DNA of 64,000 bases from Roseicyclus persicicus (GTDB lineage: Bacteria; Pseudomonadota; Alphaproteobacteria; Rhodobacterales; Rhodobacteraceae), in contig NZ_JAAZQQ010000001.1 of the NCBI RefSeq assembly GCF_012395815.1, positions 248,001 to 312,000 of the forward strand, written 5' to 3'. The notes beneath the pieces are model-generated. The model searched no databases. It saw only the letters and a program-made list of their open reading frames with translations, and had not been told where the DNA came from. A program made the position numbers and the translations under genes. Below, piece by piece: positions 1-9,012 of the stretch (the stretch's first letter is position 1; the number at the start of each line of letters is the position of its first letter).

Positions 1-1
1 C

Positions 2-576
<575 letters not shown>

Positions 577-580
<4 letters not shown>

Positions 581-1470
581 GCGACACCGCGCTCCATACG
601 CCCGAGACGCTCCGGTCCCGGTCCGAGACGGTCGCCGCGGCGCTGCCGGCCCTGATGGCCGACGCGCAGCACCTGTCGGCGACGGTGCTTCTGGGCGTGC
701 ACGGGCGCAAGCGGGCGGGCACGGGCGACGAGTTCTGGCAATACCGGCCTGCGCAGGCGGGCGACGCCTACCGCCAGATCGACTGGCGCCGCTCGGCGCG
801 GTCGGACGGGCATTTCATTCGCCAGACCGAATGGCAGGCCGCGCAGGCGGTGCTGATCGGGGTGGACGACGCGGCCTCGATGACCTTCACCGGGCACAAG
901 GGGCGGCCGTCCAAGCTCCGCCGCGCGCAGACGCTGGCGATGGCGCTCGCCATCATCGCGGTGCGGGGCGGCGAGCGGGTGGGCCTGACCCACCTGCCCG
1001 AACCGCCGCGGGGCGGCACGGCGCAGCTGATGCGGATGGCGCAGGCGCTGATGGACGGGCACGAGGCGGGCGACTACGGCGCGCCGCGGCCGCAGGTGAT
1101 GCCGATGGGCAGCCGGGCGGTGTTCCTGTCGGATTTCCTGGGCGACCCGGCCGCGATCGAGGCGGTGCTGGGCCGCGCCGCCGACCGCGACGTGCGCGGT
1201 GCGCTGGTGCAGATCCTCGACCCCGACGAGGAAGCCTTTCCCTTCGACGGGCGCACGGTGTTCGAGTCGATGACCGGCGCGATCCGCTTCGAGACGCTGA
1301 AGGCGAAGTCGCTGCGCGAGGCCTACCTGGAGCGGCTGGCCGAGCGGAAGGCACGGCTTCAGGAGATGTGCCGGCGGACCGGCTGGCGCTACCACCTGCA
1401 CCACACCGACCAGCCGGCGGAACCGGCGCTGCTGTGGCTCTACCGCGCGCTCGAGAAGGTGCGGGCGTGA
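577..1470 (+). CDS. DUF58 domain-containing protein
   Basis: 297-residue protein starting with TTG that overlaps the MoxR stop as TTGA. The DUF58 signature is visible around residues 43-77 ([21 protein letters not shown] followed by QIDWRRSAR). It is followed by a VWA-like fold with a D-D-A-S stretch in place of a full MIDAS. DUF58 proteins are regular partners of MoxR ATPases, consistent with this operon. No signal peptide or membrane segment is seen, so it is probably cytoplasmic. The biochemical role is not established. No ATG lies close by, and a GAGG about 7 nt upstream supports the TTG. Confidence 0.9.
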
Positions 1471-1477
1471 TGGCGGC

Positions 1478-1568
1478 GCAAGTTTCTTGCAAGAAACTTG
1501 CCAGAGCCTTGCAAGGCTCTGCCGCACGCCCTTGCAAGGGCGTGGCAAGACCCTTGCAAGGGTCTTGC
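1478..1568. repeat. Palindrome cluster 1: four adjacent palindromes on CTTGCAAG
   Basis: Four perfect palindromes lie almost end to end: 1478-1501 (24 bp), 1502-1521 (20 bp), 1525-1544 (20 bp) and 1545-1568 (24 bp). All share the central CTTGCAAG, but the arms differ (GCAAGTTT, CAGAGC, CACGCC, GCAAGACC). The run fills the gap between the DUF58 and DUF4159 genes inside one operon. It could fold as a series of RNA hairpins and so act as an attenuator or stabiliser, or as cruciforms in DNA. Clusters 2 and 3 have the same architecture with other cores. Confidence 0.9.
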
Positions 1569-1591
1569 GCGCCGGCTGAGGGGGCGCGCCG

Positions 1592-4360
1592 ATGATTGCT
1601 AGCCTCGCCTTCGCCACGCCGCTGCTGCTAACCGCCCTGATCGCGCTGCCGGTGCTGTGGTGGATCCTCCGCGCCGTCCCGCCCGCGCCGATCCGCCGCC
1701 GCTTCCCCGGCGTCGCCCTCCTCCTCGGGCTCAAGGACGACGACAGCCAGACCGACAAGACGCCCTGGTGGCTCCTGCTGCTGCGCATGACCGCGCTCAC
1801 CGCCGCCATCATCGGCTTCGCGGGCCCGGTCCTGAACCCGCAGGCCGAGCGCGCGGGCGAGGGGCCGCTCCTGATCCTGATGGACAGCTCCTGGGCCTCG
1901 GCCCGCGACTGGTCCGACCGGCTCGACCGCGCCGGGCTCCTGCTCGACGAGGCGTCCCGCGCCGGCCGCCCCGTTGCACTGGTGCAGCTGACCGCGCTGC
2001 CTCCCGGCGACCTGGCGCTGCAATCCGCGAACGCCTGGGCGGCGCGGCTGCCGTCGCTGGAGCCCGCGCCCTACGCCCCCGACCTCGCCGCCGCCACCGG
2101 CTGGGCCGCGGGGCTCGACGGCCCGCTCGAGACCTGGTGGATCGCCGACGGCCTCGACCACGCGGGCCGCGCCGACCTGACCGCCGCGCTGCAGGCGCTC
2201 GGGCCCCTGTCCGTGTTCCAGGGCAGCCGGGACGTGCTGGCGCTGGCGCCGCCGCGCTTCGAGGACGGCACCGTGCGCGCCGCCCTGACCCGGCTCGGCC
2301 AGCTTGCGCCCCTCAGCGTCGAGGTGATCGCCCACGGCCTCGACCCCGCCGGCATCCCCCGCGACCTTGCCCGCGCGACGGCCAGCTTCGACGCCGGCGC
2401 GGCGGAGGCCGAGGCCGAGTTCGACCTGCCGCCCGAGCTGCGCAACCGCATCACCCGCTTCGAGGTCGCGGGCCTGCGCGGCGCCGGCACCGTCGCGCTG
2501 ACCGACGACGCGCTGCAGCGCCGGCAGGTCGCCCTGATCTCGGCCGGGGCCGAGGACGAGCAGCAGGCGCTCCTGTCGCCGCTGCACTACCTGCGCCAGG
2601 CGCTCGACCCGACTGCCGACCTGATCGAGGGCGCGCTGTCGGACATGCTGCTGGCCAGCCCCGACGTGATCATCCTCGCCGACATCGCCACCCTCTCGCC
2701 CGAGGAGGAGGACGGCCTGGTCGCCTGGGTCGACAACGGCGGCCTTCTCGTGCGCTTCGCCGGCCCCCGCCTCGCCGCCTCCGACGTCGCCCGCGACGCG
2801 GCGGGGCCGCTGATGCCCGTGCGGCTGCGCGAGGGCGGGCGCAGCGTCGGCGGTGCCATGTCCTGGGGCGAGCCCAAGGCCCTCAGCCCCTTCCCCGACG
2901 GCTCGCCGTTCTTCGGCCTCGCCATCCCGGCCGACGTGCAGGTCAGCGCACAGGTCATGGCCCAGCCCGACCCCGAGCTGTCGGCGCGCACCATCGCGTC
3001 GCTGACCGACGGCACGCCGCTCGTCACCCGCGCCGCCCACGGCCAGGGCTCGGTGGTGCTGTTCCACGTCACCGCCAACGCCGAGTGGTCGAGCCTGCCG
3101 CTCTCGGGCCTCTTCGTGCAGATGCTGGAGCGGCTGGCCATATCCACCCGGCCCGTCGCCCCCGACGCCGAGGATCTCGCCGGCACTGTCTGGACGCCCG
3201 AGCAGGTGCTGGACGGCTTCGGCACGCTGCGCGACGCGGGCACCCGCCCCGGCATCGAGGGCGCCGTGCTGGCCGAGGCGCCGCTCTCCGCCGACCTCCT
3301 GCCCGGTCTCTACGCCGCCGAGGACCGGCGCATCGCCCGCAACGTCATCACCGCCGACACGGTGCTCGCCCCCGCCGACTGGCCCGCCTCCGTGCCGGTC
3401 GAGGGGATGGAGGTGATCGCGCCCACCGACCTGATGGCCGCCTTCCTGACCGGGGCGCTGGCGCTCCTGTTGCTCGATGCCATCGCATCGCTCTGGCTGG
3501 CCGGCCGGCTCTCGGGTCTGGCGCGGGGCGCGGCGATCCTTGCCGTCGTGCTGGCCTTGCCGCAGGGCGGCCAGGCGCAGGAGGCGACGGCCCTGACGCC
3601 GGAGGAGGAGCTGGCGGTGCTCGCCACCCGCGACGTGGTGCTGGCCTATGTGCTGACCGGCGACGCCGAGCTCGACGAGATGTCGCGCGCGGGGCTGCAG
3701 GGCCTGTCGAACGTGCTGTGGCAGCGCACCTCGGTCGAGCCCGGCCCGCCCCTCGGCGTCGACCTCGAGCGCGACGAGCTCAGCTTCTTCCCGATGCTCT
3801 ACTGGCCCGTCTCGCCCGACCAGTCGCTTCCTTCGGCCGCCGCCTACCGCCGGCTGAACGACTACCTCCGCTCGGGCGGGATGATCGTGTTCGACACGCG
3901 CGACGCCAACATCGGCGGCTTCGGCTCGGGCACGCCCGAGGGGCGGCGCCTGCGCCTGCTCGCCGCGCCGCTGGATATCCCGCCGCTGGAGCCGATCCCG
4001 CCGGACCACATCCTGACCCGCACCTTCTACCTCTTGCAGGATTTCCCCGGCCGCCACCTCGGCCGCGACGTCTGGGTCGAGGCGGCGCCGCCCGACGCCC
4101 AGCAGGTCGAGGGGATGCCCTTCCGCAACCTCAATGACGGGGTGACGCCGGTGCTGATCGGGGGCAACGACTGGGCCGCGGCCTGGGCGCAGGACGAGGC
4201 CGGGCGCGCGCTCTTCCCGGTCGGGCGCGGCGCGACCGGCGAACGCCAGCGCGAGATCGCGCTGCGCTTCGGGGTGAACCTCGTGATGCATGTGCTGTCG
4301 GGCAACTACAAGTCCGACCAGGTCCACGTGCCGGCCCTCCTCGAACGGCTGGGGCAATAG
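1592..4360 (+). CDS. BatA-like/DUF4159 membrane protein
   Basis: 922-residue protein. The N-terminus has the aerotolerance (BatA-type) layout: a hydrophobic helix at about 5-27, a short RRRFPG loop and a second helix at about 60-80. It is followed by a VWA-like region (ILMDSS near residue 92). A long periplasmic part follows, then helices near 614-635 and 643-660, and a C-terminal DUF4159 domain (about 670-920). DUF4159 is a glutamine-amidotransferase-like fold without known activity. MoxR, DUF58 and DUF4159 genes commonly occur together in alphaproteobacteria. The function is inferred only as envelope-associated. A 2-nt gap separates it from the next gene. Confidence 0.88.
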   Translation: MIASLAFATPLLLTALIALPVLWWILRAVPPAPIRRRFPGVALLLGLKDDDSQTDKTPWWLLLLRMTALTAAIIGFAGPVLNPQAERAGEGPLLILMDSSWASARDWSDRLDRAGLLLDEASRAGRPVALVQLTALPPGDLALQSANAWAARLPSLEPAPYAPDLAAATGWAAGLDGPLETWWIADGLDHAGRADLTAALQALGPLSVFQGSRDVLALAPPRFEDGTVRAALTRLGQLAPLSVEVIAHGLDPAGIPRDLARATASFDAGAAEAEAEFDLPPELRNRITRFEVAGLRGAGTVALTDDALQRRQVALISAGAEDEQQALLSPLHYLRQALDPTADLIEGALSDMLLASPDVIILADIATLSPEEEDGLVAWVDNGGLLVRFAGPRLAASDVARDAAGPLMPVRLREGGRSVGGAMSWGEPKALSPFPDGSPFFGLAIPADVQVSAQVMAQPDPELSARTIASLTDGTPLVTRAAHGQGSVVLFHVTANAEWSSLPLSGLFVQMLERLAISTRPVAPDAEDLAGTVWTPEQVLDGFGTLRDAGTRPGIEGAVLAEAPLSADLLPGLYAAEDRRIARNVITADTVLAPADWPASVPVEGMEVIAPTDLMAAFLTGALALLLLDAIASLWLAGRLSGLARGAAILAVVLALPQGGQAQEATALTPEEELAVLATRDVVLAYVLTGDAELDEMSRAGLQGLSNVLWQRTSVEPGPPLGVDLERDELSFFPMLYWPVSPDQSLPSAAAYRRLNDYLRSGGMIVFDTRDANIGGFGSGTPEGRRLRLLAAPLDIPPLEPIPPDHILTRTFYLLQDFPGRHLGRDVWVEAAPPDAQQVEGMPFRNLNDGVTPVLIGGNDWAAAWAQDEAGRALFPVGRGATGERQREIALRFGVNLVMHVLSGNYKSDQVHVPALLERLGQ

Positions 4361-4362
4361 CC

Positions 4363-6429
4363 ATGTCGCAGACGATCCTGTTCGATCCGCTCGTCCCCGT
4401 CTGGCTGATCTGGGTGCTCGGCGCCGCGACGCTGGCGGTGGTGGTTCTCGCGCTCTGGCGCGGGCTGTCGGGCTGGCCCTTCCGCCTGCTGGCCGCCGGC
4501 GCGCTGCTGGCCGCGCTCCTGAACCCGTCGCTGCAGTCCGAGGAGCGCGAGCCGCTGTCCGACATCGTGCTGGTGGTCGTCGACCAGTCCGCCAGCCAGC
4601 GCATCGCCGACCGCCCCGACCAGACCGCCGCCGCTGTGGCGGCGCTGGAGGCCGAGATCGCGGGCCTCGGCATGGAGATGCGGCTTGCCACCGTCGGCGA
4701 CGCGCCGGACAACGGCGGCACGCTCCTGATGGCGGAACTGAACCGGATGCTGGCCGAGGAACCGCGCGCGCGAGTCGCCGGCGCGATCCTCGTGACCGAC
4801 GGGCAGCTGCACGACGCGCAGCTGGTGCCTGACCTGCCCGCGCCGCTCCACGCGCTGATCACGGGGCGCGAGACCGACTGGGACCGGCGGCTGGTGATCG
4901 AGACCGCGCCGGCCTTCGGCATCATCGGCGAGGAGCTGACGATGACGCTCCGTATCGACGACCAGGGCGCGGTGCCGGGCGGCTTGTCGGGGCGCGCCGA
5001 GATCGCCATCGCCATCGACGGCGGGCAGAGCCAGACCTTCACCGTCCCCACCAACGAGACGCTGCAGCTGCCCCTCACGCTCCAGCACGCGGGCCAGAAC
5101 GTGGTGCAGTTCACGGTGCCCGACGCCGAGGGCGAGCTGACCGCCCGCAACAACGCCGCGGTGGTGCAGATCAACGGCATCCGCGACCGGCTGTCGGTGC
5201 TGCTGGTGTCGGGCGAGCCGCACCCGGGCCAGCGGACCTGGCGCAACCTGCTGAAATCCGACCCCTCGGTCGACCTCGTCCACTTTACCATCCTGCGGCC
5301 GCCGGACCGGCAGGACGGGGTGCCGGTGACCGAGCTGTCACTGATCGCCTTCCCGACGCGCGAGCTGTTCATGGAATCGGTCGACGATTTCGACCTGATC
5401 ATCTTCGACCGCTACCGCCGCCGCGGCATCCTGCCGATGACCTACATCGACAACATCCGCCGCTACGTCGAGGAGGGCGGTGCGCTCCTGCTTGCCGCCG
5501 GGCCCGACTATGCCTCGGCCGCCTCGCTCTACCGCTCGCCGCTGTCCGAGATCCTGCCGGGCCGGCCCACCGCGCGGGTGATCGAGGCCCCGTTCCTGCC
5601 CGAGATCTCGGCCCTGGGCCAGCGCCACCCCGTCACCGCGGGGCTGGAGGGGGCGCACGAGCCGCTGGCCGGCAGCGACCAGCCCTGGGGCCGCTGGATG
5701 CGGCAGATCGAGGTGACCGAACAGTCGGGCCAGACGGTGATGACGGGCAATGGCGGCGTGCCGCTCCTGGTGCTCGACCGGGTGGGCGAGGGGCGGGTGG
5801 CGCTGCTGGCGTCCGACCACGCCTGGCTGTGGGACCGGGGTTTCGAGGGCGGCGGGCCGCAGCTGGAGCTGTTGCGGCGGCTGGCGCACTGGATGATGGG
5901 CGAGCCCGACCTGGAGGAAGAGGCGCTGGTCGCCGAGGCCGACGGGCAGACGATCCGCGTGACGCGCCGCACGCTGGCCGACACGGTCGGCGCGCTGCGG
6001 GTGGTGGCCCCCGACGGGACCGAGACCGAGGTCGTGCTGCAGGAAACCGCGCCGGGCCGCTTCACCGCCGAGATCGACGGGGCGGAGCAGGGGCTCTACC
6101 GGCTGGCCGAGGGCGTGCACGAGACGGTGATCGCGCTTGGCCCCGCGGCCCCGCGGGAGTTCGAGGAAACCATCGCCTCGGGCGACCGGCTGGCGCCGCT
6201 GGCCGAACCGCTGACCGGGGGCGTGATGCGGCTGGAGGACGGGATGCCCGACCTGCGCCGCGTGTCCGAGGGGCGCAACGCGAGCGGGCGCGGCTGGATC
6301 GGGCTGACCACGCGCGAGGCCTATCTTACCACCGACGTGACGGTGACGCCGCTGGTGGCCGCGTGGCTGTTCCTGCTGCTGGCCGCCGCGCTGACGGTGG
6401 CGGGCTGGCTGCGCGAGGGCCGCCGCTGA
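4363..6429 (+). CDS. Membrane protein with MIDAS-like motif and GATase-like region
   Basis: 688-residue last gene of the MoxR operon. Two helices at the N-terminus (about 11-31 and 38-52) are followed by VVVDQSASQ, which fits the DxSxS metal-ion-dependent adhesion motif of VWA domains. A central region around residues 340-380 (FDLIIFDRY, then YVEEGGALLLAAGPD) looks like a class-I glutamine-amidotransferase fold. The C-terminus has one helix (about 662-683) and a basic tail. The topology suggests a large periplasmic domain tethered at both ends. The start follows the previous stop by 2 nt. The exact role is unknown. Confidence 0.85.
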   Translation: MSQTILFDPLVPVWLIWVLGAATLAVVVLALWRGLSGWPFRLLAAGALLAALLNPSLQSEEREPLSDIVLVVVDQSASQRIADRPDQTAAAVAALEAEIAGLGMEMRLATVGDAPDNGGTLLMAELNRMLAEEPRARVAGAILVTDGQLHDAQLVPDLPAPLHALITGRETDWDRRLVIETAPAFGIIGEELTMTLRIDDQGAVPGGLSGRAEIAIAIDGGQSQTFTVPTNETLQLPLTLQHAGQNVVQFTVPDAEGELTARNNAAVVQINGIRDRLSVLLVSGEPHPGQRTWRNLLKSDPSVDLVHFTILRPPDRQDGVPVTELSLIAFPTRELFMESVDDFDLIIFDRYRRRGILPMTYIDNIRRYVEEGGALLLAAGPDYASAASLYRSPLSEILPGRPTARVIEAPFLPEISALGQRHPVTAGLEGAHEPLAGSDQPWGRWMRQIEVTEQSGQTVMTGNGGVPLLVLDRVGEGRVALLASDHAWLWDRGFEGGGPQLELLRRLAHWMMGEPDLEEEALVAEADGQTIRVTRRTLADTVGALRVVAPDGTETEVVLQETAPGRFTAEIDGAEQGLYRLAEGVHETVIALGPAAPREFEETIASGDRLAPLAEPLTGGVMRLEDGMPDLRRVSEGRNASGRGWIGLTTREAYLTTDVTVTPLVAAWLFLLLAAALTVAGWLREGRR

Positions 6430-6541
6430 GGCAGGTGGGATGGTCCGCCCTGCGGGCCGGGTAGGCTTTGGGTGCACAGCGGATCGAGGCGGGCGGTATC
6501 GCCGGGGTCGTCGAAATGCCCGCGGTTGGGCTGTGGGGATG

Positions 6542-6565
6542 GCGGGCCGAGGCCCGCCCTACAGG
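6542..6565. repeat. GC-rich inverted repeat, copy 1 (GGGCCgaGGCCCGCCCTACAGG)
   Basis: A short imperfect palindrome ending in CCCGCCCTACAGG. A near-identical unit (gaGG versus gaCG in the centre) recurs 47 bp downstream. Similar hairpins ending in CCCTAC are common dispersed intergenic repeats in GC-rich proteobacteria. Confidence 0.6.
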
Positions 6566-6588
6566 TCGATTGGCTGGGGGCGGGAGGG

Positions 6589-6612
6589 CCGGGCCGACGC
6601 CCGCCCTACAGG
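6589..6612. repeat. GC-rich inverted repeat, copy 2, overlapping a gene end
   Basis: Second copy of the unit at 6542-6565. The TAG stop and last codon of the small zinc protein on the minus strand (6606-6611) lie inside this repeat, so the repeat appears to supply the gene's current terminus. Confidence 0.6.
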
Positions 6613-6830
6613 AACAGCTGGCCGTGGCAGGTGGGGCAGCGGGTGGTCTTGCGCCCGAGGCAGCCGTCGCAGCGCTGGAACTGGGGATGGCCGTTGCGGT
6701 CGGCGCCGCGGAGCAGCTTGCCCGACCCGCCGCAGACGCGGCAGGGCGCAAGGCCGGTGCCGTTGCAGCGGTGGCAGCGCCGGGGCGCCGTGTCGGCCTG
6801 GTGCTTGCGGAAGTTGCGCTGGATCTGCAT
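6606..6830 (-). CDS. Small DnaJ-type zinc-finger protein
   Basis: 74-residue protein built almost wholly of CxxCxGxG-type motifs: CHRCNGTG, CRVCGGSG, CDGCLGRK and CPTCHG. These are four zinc-ligand pairs, as in the central domain of DnaJ, but there is no J-domain. Such free-standing domains probably bind two zinc ions and could act in protein or RNA binding. The function is not known. The start at 6830 (MQIQRNF) is the only methionine close to the first motif. The stop lies in a repeat. Confidence 0.75.
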   Translation of the reverse strand: MQIQRNFRKHQADTAPRRCHRCNGTGLAPCRVCGGSGKLLRGADRNGHPQFQRCDGCLGRKTTRCPTCHGQLFL

Positions 6831-6943
6831 GGCGGGGCGCTTCGGACAAGGATGGGAGGCTACCCTGGGGGCGGACTCCGGCAATCCGACGGCGTTTTCG
6901 CGGCCATCCGGTGACGGGCGGCGTGAAACCGGGGCGTCTGCCC

Positions 6944-7354
6944 TCAGAACGGCTTGAACACCACCACGATCAGCACCGCGATGGCGCCCAGTACGCTGAT
7001 CTCGTTGAACACCCGCAGCCACAGGTCGCTTTCGGTGAAGACGCCCCGGCGGGCGCGCAGCACCAACCGCCCGGTCCAGCCGTAATGGGCGGCGAGCAGG
7101 CCGACGATCCCGAGCTTGGTCCAGACCCAGAGCGGGTAGCCCCAGAGCCAGCCGAGCCAGAGGCCGCTGAGGATGGCGATGACGCCGAGGCCGAGCGAGA
7201 AGCGGTAGATGCGGATCGTCAGGTCGCCGGTGGGCCCGAATTCGCCCAGCCGCGCGTACTCGCGCTTCCAGAAGATGATCGCGCGCGGCACCGCGAAGAT
7301 GCCGGTCATCCAGCCGAGGACGGCCAGCAGGTGGAGCACTTTGATCCATTCCAT
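6944..7354 (-). CDS. HemJ/CopD-like four-helix membrane protein
   Basis: 136 residues with four predicted helices. It begins MEWIKVLHLLAVLGWMTGIFAVPR, with the conserved His in helix 1 and the PR that follows it, as in the CopD/HemJ (UPF0093) superfamily. HemJ is the oxygen-independent protoporphyrinogen oxidase of many alphaproteobacteria; CopD-like members are linked to copper. This short form cannot be assigned firmly to either. An upstream ATG at 7366 is possible, but the family alignment favours 7354. It is transcribed divergently from glcD. Confidence 0.7.
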   Translation of the reverse strand: MEWIKVLHLLAVLGWMTGIFAVPRAIIFWKREYARLGEFGPTGDLTIRIYRFSLGLGVIAILSGLWLGWLWGYPLWVWTKLGIVGLLAAHYGWTGRLVLRARRGVFTESDLWLRVFNEISVLGAIAVLIVVVFKPF

Positions 7355-7435
7355 GCCGGCACACATGCGCCGTCATGCCGTCTTCCCGCAACGTGCTGAG
7401 ATGTCTCAGGCTGTTTTTCGTTGCCACATGGTCTG

Positions 7436-7458
7436 ATTGGTTATATTTCTTTACCAAT
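7436..7458. promoter_or_regulatory. Inverted repeat ATTGGT-N11-ACCAAT upstream of glcD
   Basis: Perfect 6-bp arms (ATTGGT at 7436-7441, ACCAAT at 7453-7458) flank an AT-rich spacer, in an island of low GC just before the glcD ribosome-binding site. ATTGGT/ACCAAT arms are typical of GntR/FadR-type operators (PdhR, LldR), although their usual spacer is shorter. A role as the operator of a glycolate- or lactate-responsive regulator is an inference. Confidence 0.45.
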
Positions 7459-7481
7459 TCAGCGCAGAGGAGGAGCGCACC

Positions 7482-8927
7482 ATGGAGATGCCAGCCCCCG
7501 ACGCCGGGATTTTGTCCCGCAAGAACAGGATCGTGGAACGCCTGCGCGCCGCGCTGCCGGCCGCCGCGGTGATTCACGACGAGGCCGAGGTGCGCGCCTA
7601 TGAATGCGACGCGCTGACCGCCTACCGCTGCCCGCCGCTGGCCGTGGTGCTGCCCGCCTCGACCGAGGAGGTGGCGACCGCGCTGAGGATCTGCCACGCC
7701 GAGGGCGTGCCGGTGGTGCCGCGCGGGTCGGGCACGTCGCTGGCAGGTGGCGCGCTGCCGACGGCGGACAGCGTGATCCTGGGCGTGTCGCGCCTGAACC
7801 GGGTGCTGGAGACGGATTACGACAACCGCTTCATCCGGGTGCAGTCGGGGCGCACGAACCTGAGCGTCACCGGCGCGGTGGAGCAGGAGGAATTCTTCTA
7901 CGCGCCCGACCCGTCGTCGCAGCTGGCCTGCGCCATCGCGGGCAACATCGCGATGAACTCGGGCGGGGCGCATTGCCTGAAATACGGCGTGACGACCAAC
8001 AACCTGCTGGGCGTGACCATGGTCACGATGGACGGCACGGTCATGGAGATCGGCGGCGCGCATCTGGACGCGGGCGGCTATGACCTGCTGGGCGTGATCT
8101 GCGGGTCCGAGGGGCAGCTGGGTGTCGTGACCGAGGCGACGCTGCGCATCCTGCGCAAGCCCGAGGGCGCGCGGCCGGTGCTGATCGGCTACGACAGCAA
8201 CGAGGTGGCGGGCGCCTGTGTGTCCGACATCATCAAGGCGGGCGTCCTGCCGGTGGCGATCGAGTTCATGGACCGGCCCTGCATCGAGGCGACCGAGGCC
8301 TTCGCCAAGGCCGGCTACCCGATGTGCGAGGCGCTGCTGATCGTCGAGGTCGAGGGCAGCCCCGCCGAGATCGACGAGCAGCTGGGCCTGATCATGCAGA
8401 TCGCGCGGCGCCACAACCCCGTCGAGCTGCGCGAGGCGCAGTCGGAGGACGAGGCCAAGCGCATCTGGCTGGGCCGGAAATCGGCCTTCGGCGCGATGGG
8501 GCAGATCAACGACTACATGTGCCTCGACGGGACCATCCCGGTGTCGGAGCTGCCCTACGTGCTGCGCAGGATCGGGGAGATGTCGAAGGAGTACGGGCTG
8601 GGCGTCGCCAACGTGTTCCACGCCGGCGACGGCAACATGCACCCGCTGATCCTGTTCGATGCCAACAAGCCCGGCGACCTGGAGCTGTGCGAGGCCTTCG
8701 GGGCCGACATCCTGAAGCTCTGCGTCGAGGTCGGCGGCTGCCTCACCGGCGAGCACGGGGTGGGGATCGAGAAGCGCGACCTGATGGTCACGCAGTTCGC
8801 GCCCGAGGACCTGGAGGCGCAGATGCGGGTGAAGGACGTGTTCGATCCCGACTGGCTGTTGAACCCCGCCAAGGTGTTCCCGCTGGCGGCGTCGCGTGCG
8901 CGGCGCGAGAGGGCTTTCGCCGCCTGA
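7482..8927 (+). CDS. glcD: Glycolate oxidase subunit GlcD (FAD-linked)
   Basis: 481 residues. The FAD_binding_4 domain is at the N-terminus (PRGSGTSLAGGAL around residue 78) and the FAD-oxidase C domain follows, with the VFHAGDGNMHPLILFD and TGEHGVGIEKR motifs near the end. With GlcE and GlcF it oxidises glycolate to glyoxylate and feeds electrons to the respiratory chain. The start at 7482 was chosen because GAGGAGG sits 6-12 nt upstream; an in-frame ATG at 7437 would lie in the regulatory repeat. First gene of the glc operon. Confidence 0.95.
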   Translation: MEMPAPDAGILSRKNRIVERLRAALPAAAVIHDEAEVRAYECDALTAYRCPPLAVVLPASTEEVATALRICHAEGVPVVPRGSGTSLAGGALPTADSVILGVSRLNRVLETDYDNRFIRVQSGRTNLSVTGAVEQEEFFYAPDPSSQLACAIAGNIAMNSGGAHCLKYGVTTNNLLGVTMVTMDGTVMEIGGAHLDAGGYDLLGVICGSEGQLGVVTEATLRILRKPEGARPVLIGYDSNEVAGACVSDIIKAGVLPVAIEFMDRPCIEATEAFAKAGYPMCEALLIVEVEGSPAEIDEQLGLIMQIARRHNPVELREAQSEDEAKRIWLGRKSAFGAMGQINDYMCLDGTIPVSELPYVLRRIGEMSKEYGLGVANVFHAGDGNMHPLILFDANKPGDLELCEAFGADILKLCVEVGGCLTGEHGVGIEKRDLMVTQFAPEDLEAQMRVKDVFDPDWLLNPAKVFPLAASRARRERAFAA

Positions 8928-8941
8928 CGGCGGCGACCCGT

Positions 8942-8997
8942 GCGAGGGGGCGCTGCCCCCTCGCGCTCCCCCGGAGTATTTGGAAAGCAAAGATGGG
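8942..8997 (+). repeat. Hairpin + GAGTATTT-tail dispersed element, copy A
   Basis: A 10-bp perfect stem with a GCT loop (8942-8964) is followed by CCCCCGGAGTATTT and then GGAAAGCAAAGATG, ending at 8997. It lies between glcD and glcE, and its tail runs up to the GlcE ribosome-binding site. It is the most complete of six copies in the window. Confidence 0.85.
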
Positions 8998-9012
8998 AAG
9001 GGAGGGGCGCCC

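Noticed and set aside
1478-1568. CRISPR array reading of the palindrome clusters
   Set aside because: Units abut with no spacers, arms differ between units and there are no cas genes; the other two clusters show the same.
1628-4357. A 909-codon open frame antisense to the DUF4159 gene
   Set aside because: Residue makeup is dominated by Arg, Gly, Gln and His with no domain, as expected for the complement of GC-rich coding sequence; the plus-strand protein has clear helices and family motifs.
8896-9012. In-frame N-terminal extension of GlcE
   Set aside because: The extension reads through the dispersed hairpin element; a strong GGAGGGG precedes the GTG at 9013, where homology begins.
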